Assembly: GCF_014212125.1 (NCBI RefSeq)
Contig: NZ_JACJVP010000024.1
Span: 248,001-312,000, forward strand
DNA length: 64,000 bases
Origin: Cohnella nanjingensis
GTDB lineage: Bacteria; Bacillota; Bacilli; Paenibacillales; Paenibacillaceae
Direction: 5' to 3'
Within the stretch, counting starts at the first letter, position 1; each line of letters starts with the position of its first letter. Shown one piece after another: positions 61,441 through 64,000 of this stretch. The notes beneath the pieces were generated by a model that made no database searches, was not told where the DNA came from, and was given only the letters and a program-made list of their open reading frames with translations. The translations under genes were made by a program, and so were the position numbers.

Positions 61441-62451
61441 CTAACTGCGCTTCAACAGCAAGTACATAAAGTACGGCGCGCCGATCAAGGCGACCATGAC
61501 GCCCGCGGGAATGCCGTCGGGATCGACGACCTGCCTGCCGATCGTATCGGCCAGCAGCAGGAACCAGCCCCCGATGAGCAGCGCGACGGGGACGGACAGC
61601 TGGTGCCGCGGTCCGACGATCGCCTTGGCGATATGCGGCGCCATGAGCCCGATGAAGGCGATTCCGCCGGTCACGGATACGGCGGCCGCGGCCAGCGCCA
61701 CCGCAACCACGAGCAGGACGATCCGCTCGGAGCGGATCGCGACGCCGACGCCGACCGCGGTCGGCTCGCTGAGCCCCAGGAGGTTCAGCCGATTGGCCTT
61801 GTACAGGGTGAACGGGATGAGGATCGCGAGCCATGGGACGATCGCCCAGATGAAGGGCCAATCCGTCCCCCAGATATTGCCCGCCAGCCAGCGCGAGATA
61901 AAGTCGACCTTGGAACGTTCGGCGGACGAGATCAGGACGATCATCACCCCGGACAGCGCCATGGAGAAGCCTACGCCGGTCAGCACCAGCTTGACGGGCT
62001 GCAACCCGGAATGCCGGGAGGCCGAGAACGCGTAGATGAGACCCGCGGTGACGAACGCGCCTGCGAACGCGACCGCCGGGAGCAGATAGACGAAGGTGCC
62101 CGGATCGAGCGGCAGGAACAGAAAGAACACGGCAATCGCGACGCCCGCACCGGAGTTGATGCCGACGATGCCCGGGTCAGCGAGGTCGTTCCGGGTGATG
62201 CCCTGCAGGATGGAGCCGGATACCGCCAGCGCCATTCCGGACAGCAGGGTGATGACGATGCGCGGCAAACGTACCGAGTACAGCACGAACTCTTCCTTGA
62301 ACGTGCCGTGACCGAGCAGCGTCGGGATCAGCCGGCCATAGGACAGCTTGGAGTACCCCATGCCCATGCCGGCGACCACCGTAACGAGGATCAGAGCGAT
62401 GAGCAAGCCGACGGCGATGCGATATTTACGGATAACGGCCGGGTGTATCAT
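61441..62451 (-). CDS. iron-siderophore ABC transporter permease, FecCD type
   Basis: A 336-residue membrane subunit with about ten helices. Family marks are VSGSILQGITRNDLADPGIV near residue 75 and GGIAFIGLMAPHIAKAIVG in the C-terminal third. The start overlaps the stop of the partner permease by 4 nt. Together with the binding protein at the window end it forms a siderophore or heme-type importer; no ATPase gene is in the window, so the shared ATPase is probably elsewhere. Confidence 0.95.
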   Translation of the reverse strand: MIHPAVIRKYRIAVGLLIALILVTVVAGMGMGYSKLSYGRLIPTLLGHGTFKEEFVLYSVRLPRIVITLLSGMALAVSGSILQGITRNDLADPGIVGINSGAGVAIAVFFLFLPLDPGTFVYLLPAVAFAGAFVTAGLIYAFSASRHSGLQPVKLVLTGVGFSMALSGVMIVLISSAERSKVDFISRWLAGNIWGTDWPFIWAIVPWLAILIPFTLYKANRLNLLGLSEPTAVGVGVAIRSERIVLLVVAVALAAAAVSVTGGIAFIGLMAPHIAKAIVGPRHQLSVPVALLIGGWFLLLADTIGRQVVDPDGIPAGVMVALIGAPYFMYLLLKRS

Positions 62452-63458
62452 GTGAAGGCTTTGCCCCCTTTATGCACGATGAACAGGAAGAAGGGCAAGC
62501 CCACCAGCGCGACGATCGCCGCCACCGGCGTCTCGTAAGGCGAATTGATCGTACGGCCTAGCGTATCTGCGAGCAGCATGAACGAACCGCCTGTGACGGC
62601 CGACATCGGCACGACGTAGCGGTAGTCCGTCCCGACGATCGCGCGCACGATGTGCGGAATCATGAGCCCGATGAAAGTCATGTTCCCGACCAGCGCGACG
62701 GAAGCTCCGGCGAGCAGGATCATGACGATGAACAGGACGGCCTTGACGCGCGCCGTATTCTGGCCCAGGCCGACGGCGACCTCTTCGCTCATGCTGAGGA
62801 TGGTGAGCTGTCTGGACAGCGCGACAGAGACGATCAGCCCGACCGTGATGAACGGGACGATGACCTGCAGCTGCCCCCACGACGTGCCGATGATGCCGCC
62901 GGCCGTCCACATGGAGACGTCCTTGGAGATCTTGAACGCGAGGCCGACGCCTTCGGCGATCGCGTACAGGAAGGCGGAGACCGCCGCGCCGGCCAAGACG
63001 AGGCGCAGCGGAGAGAAGCCGCCCTTCTTCATCGCGACGATGCCGAAGACCAGACCCGTGCCGACCGCCGCCCCGATGAAGCAGGCGATCATGATGCCGA
63101 AGTAGCCCGCCGACGGCACGAACGCCATCGTGACGGCGAGCGCCGCGTTGGCGCCCGCCGTCAAGCCGAGCAGGCCCGGATCGGCCAGCGGATTGCGCGT
63201 CATGCCTTGCATGATGGCGCCGGAGACGGCGAGCGCCGCGCCCACGAAGATGGCCGCGATCTCCCGCGGCAACCGGATCTCCCGGATGAGGGAGATCTTT
63301 TCGCCGACGGCGTCTGTGGCGAGCGCCTGCCATACGTCCTTCAGGCTCGTATTCGCCGCTCCGAGCGCCATGGCGACGGCGAACATTGCCACGAAGAAGA
63401 CGAGGCCGCCTATGAACTTGTACCCGAAAGGAATGGAACGTCTTTGATCGCTATTCAT
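62448..63458 (-). CDS. iron-siderophore ABC transporter permease, FecCD type
   Basis: The 336-residue partner permease has VSGAIMQGMTRNPLADPGLL, then GNMTFIGLMIPHIVRAIVGT, the coupling-helix region. The equal length and shared motifs show that the two permeases arose by duplication. The gene starts 7 nt after the binding-protein gene ends. Transcription runs from the binding-protein gene at the window end toward 61441. Confidence 0.95.
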   Translation of the reverse strand: MNSDQRRSIPFGYKFIGGLVFFVAMFAVAMALGAANTSLKDVWQALATDAVGEKISLIREIRLPREIAAIFVGAALAVSGAIMQGMTRNPLADPGLLGLTAGANAALAVTMAFVPSAGYFGIMIACFIGAAVGTGLVFGIVAMKKGGFSPLRLVLAGAAVSAFLYAIAEGVGLAFKISKDVSMWTAGGIIGTSWGQLQVIVPFITVGLIVSVALSRQLTILSMSEEVAVGLGQNTARVKAVLFIVMILLAGASVALVGNMTFIGLMIPHIVRAIVGTDYRYVVPMSAVTGGSFMLLADTLGRTINSPYETPVAAIVALVGLPFFLFIVHKGGKAFT

Positions 63459-63465
63459 CGGTCGC

Positions 63466-64000
63466 CTATCCTAAAAAGTGTTTTTTGAAAAATGCCAGCT
63501 GATACTCGAGCGTCAACGGGTCGTTGAAGTAGAACGCTTTGGCGTCGGCTTCATAGACATGGTTGTTCTTGACGGCCGGAATGTTCTTGTACGTGTCGGT
63601 TTTTTGGAACGAGTTGTCGGCATCTCCGTTTTTGCTGAAGATCAGATAGTCGCCGGCATATTCGGGCAGGACTTCGAGCGAGAGGGCGTAGTAGCCGTCC
63701 TTCAGCGCCATATCCTTCACTTTTTGCGGCATTTTCAGCTTCATTTCCCGGTACAGAATCTCAGTGCCGCGGCCCCAGTTGTCGCCGAAGACGTAGAGCT
63801 GCTTGTCGAAGTTCTCGATGACCGAGACCGTGGCGTTCTCGCCGATCTTGGCTTTGATTTCTTCGCCGGCTTGCTGGGCGCGCTGCTTGAAGTCGTCGAC
63901 CCAAGCTTGCGCTTCTTTTTCCTTGTTCAGCAGCTTGCCGATCTCCAGATGCTGGGTTAAGTAATCGACCTTGCCGTATGTGTAGGTAACCGTAGGCGCG
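63466..64000 (-). CDS. iron-siderophore ABC transporter substrate-binding protein, C-terminal part
   Basis: The frame stays open to the window edge, so the start and signal peptide lie outside. The visible 177 residues show the helical backbone and second lobe of the FhuD/FepB type: VIENFDKQLYVFGDNWGRGT, LEVLPEYAGDYLIFSKNGDA, IPAVKNNHVYEADAKAFYF and LTLEYQLAFFKKHF. It binds ferric siderophore outside the membrane and delivers it to the two permeases encoded next. Confidence 0.92.
   Translation of the reverse strand, partial: APTVTYTYGKVDYLTQHLEIGKLLNKEKEAQAWVDDFKQRAQQAGEEIKAKIGENATVSVIENFDKQLYVFGDNWGRGTEILYREMKLKMPQKVKDMALKDGYYALSLEVLPEYAGDYLIFSKNGDADNSFQKTDTYKNIPAVKNNHVYEADAKAFYFNDPLTLEYQLAFFKKHFLG

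Noticed and set aside
61240..62538. A 432-codon open frame on the plus strand opposite the siderophore permease
   Set aside because: It is antisense to a clear FecCD permease, is rich in charged residues with no domain, and has no ribosome binding site.

Overview
The window is GC-rich DNA from a Bacillota bacterium, most likely of the Paenibacillaceae (Paenibacillus or Cohnella type). The signs are strong AGGAGG-type ribosome binding sites with many GTG and TTG starts, TTGACA/TATAAT promoters, a class I preQ1 riboswitch almost identical to the Bacillus queC form, an SLH-domain surface protein, and Rho-independent terminators throughout. No rRNA, tRNA, CRISPR array, transposase or prophage was seen. 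A lower-GC patch at about 18.5-20.1 kb may be acquired DNA.

Layout. 0-3 kb: end of a LysE exporter, then a TetR repressor divergent from a two-gene ABC exporter; two identical inverted repeats flank the exporter promoter. 3-5 kb: preQ1 riboswitch plus queC-queD-queE (7-cyano-7-deazaguanine synthesis), the genes overlapping by 4 nt. 5.4-18 kb: a catabolic block with a ROK regulator, an asparaginase, a complete peptide-type ABC importer, an M17 aminopeptidase, cutC, a ROK sugar kinase and a GH29 alpha-L-fucosidase; together they suggest use of fucosylated glycopeptides or glycoasparagines. 18-25.6 kb: a DUF4062 gene, a frameshifted DUF4260 gene, a two-component system with an ABC transporter, a TIM-barrel isomerase, and a GNAT gene behind a T-box-like relic. 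25.7-31 kb: an alpha/beta hydrolase, a VOC protein, and an ECF42-type sigma factor with its DGPF/YciI partner; the expected sigma promoter occurs before this pair and again before the next VOC-DUF1801 pair. 31-44.4 kb: an RHH protein with a second DNA clamp (DnaN paralogue), a 1949-residue SLH surface protein, a 5'-truncated and frameshifted proS, a MraY paralogue, a BadF-type kinase and a luciferase-like oxidoreductase. 44.5-52.5 kb: a GDPD lipoprotein with a two-component system, an epimerase, DUF4037, AraC, peroxiredoxin and 5'-nucleotidase genes. 52.9-57.4 kb: three tandem membrane/zinc-ribbon paralogues, an SPFH/zinc-ribbon protein and a membrane coiled-coil protein, resembling the Bacillus ydjGHI set but without pspA beside it. 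58-64 kb: a DEAD-box helicase, a TetR and SDR pair, and a siderophore importer cut by the window end.

The most unusual signal is outside genes. Four intergenic tandem arrays (about 18.15, 32.75, 39.57 and 57.42 kb) have unrelated sequences but share a period of exactly 51 bp, and each unit carries an inverted repeat able to form a hairpin. One array abuts the broken end of proS. I do not recognise this as a described element. Because 51 is a multiple of 3, the arrays also create long spurious reading frames on both strands.
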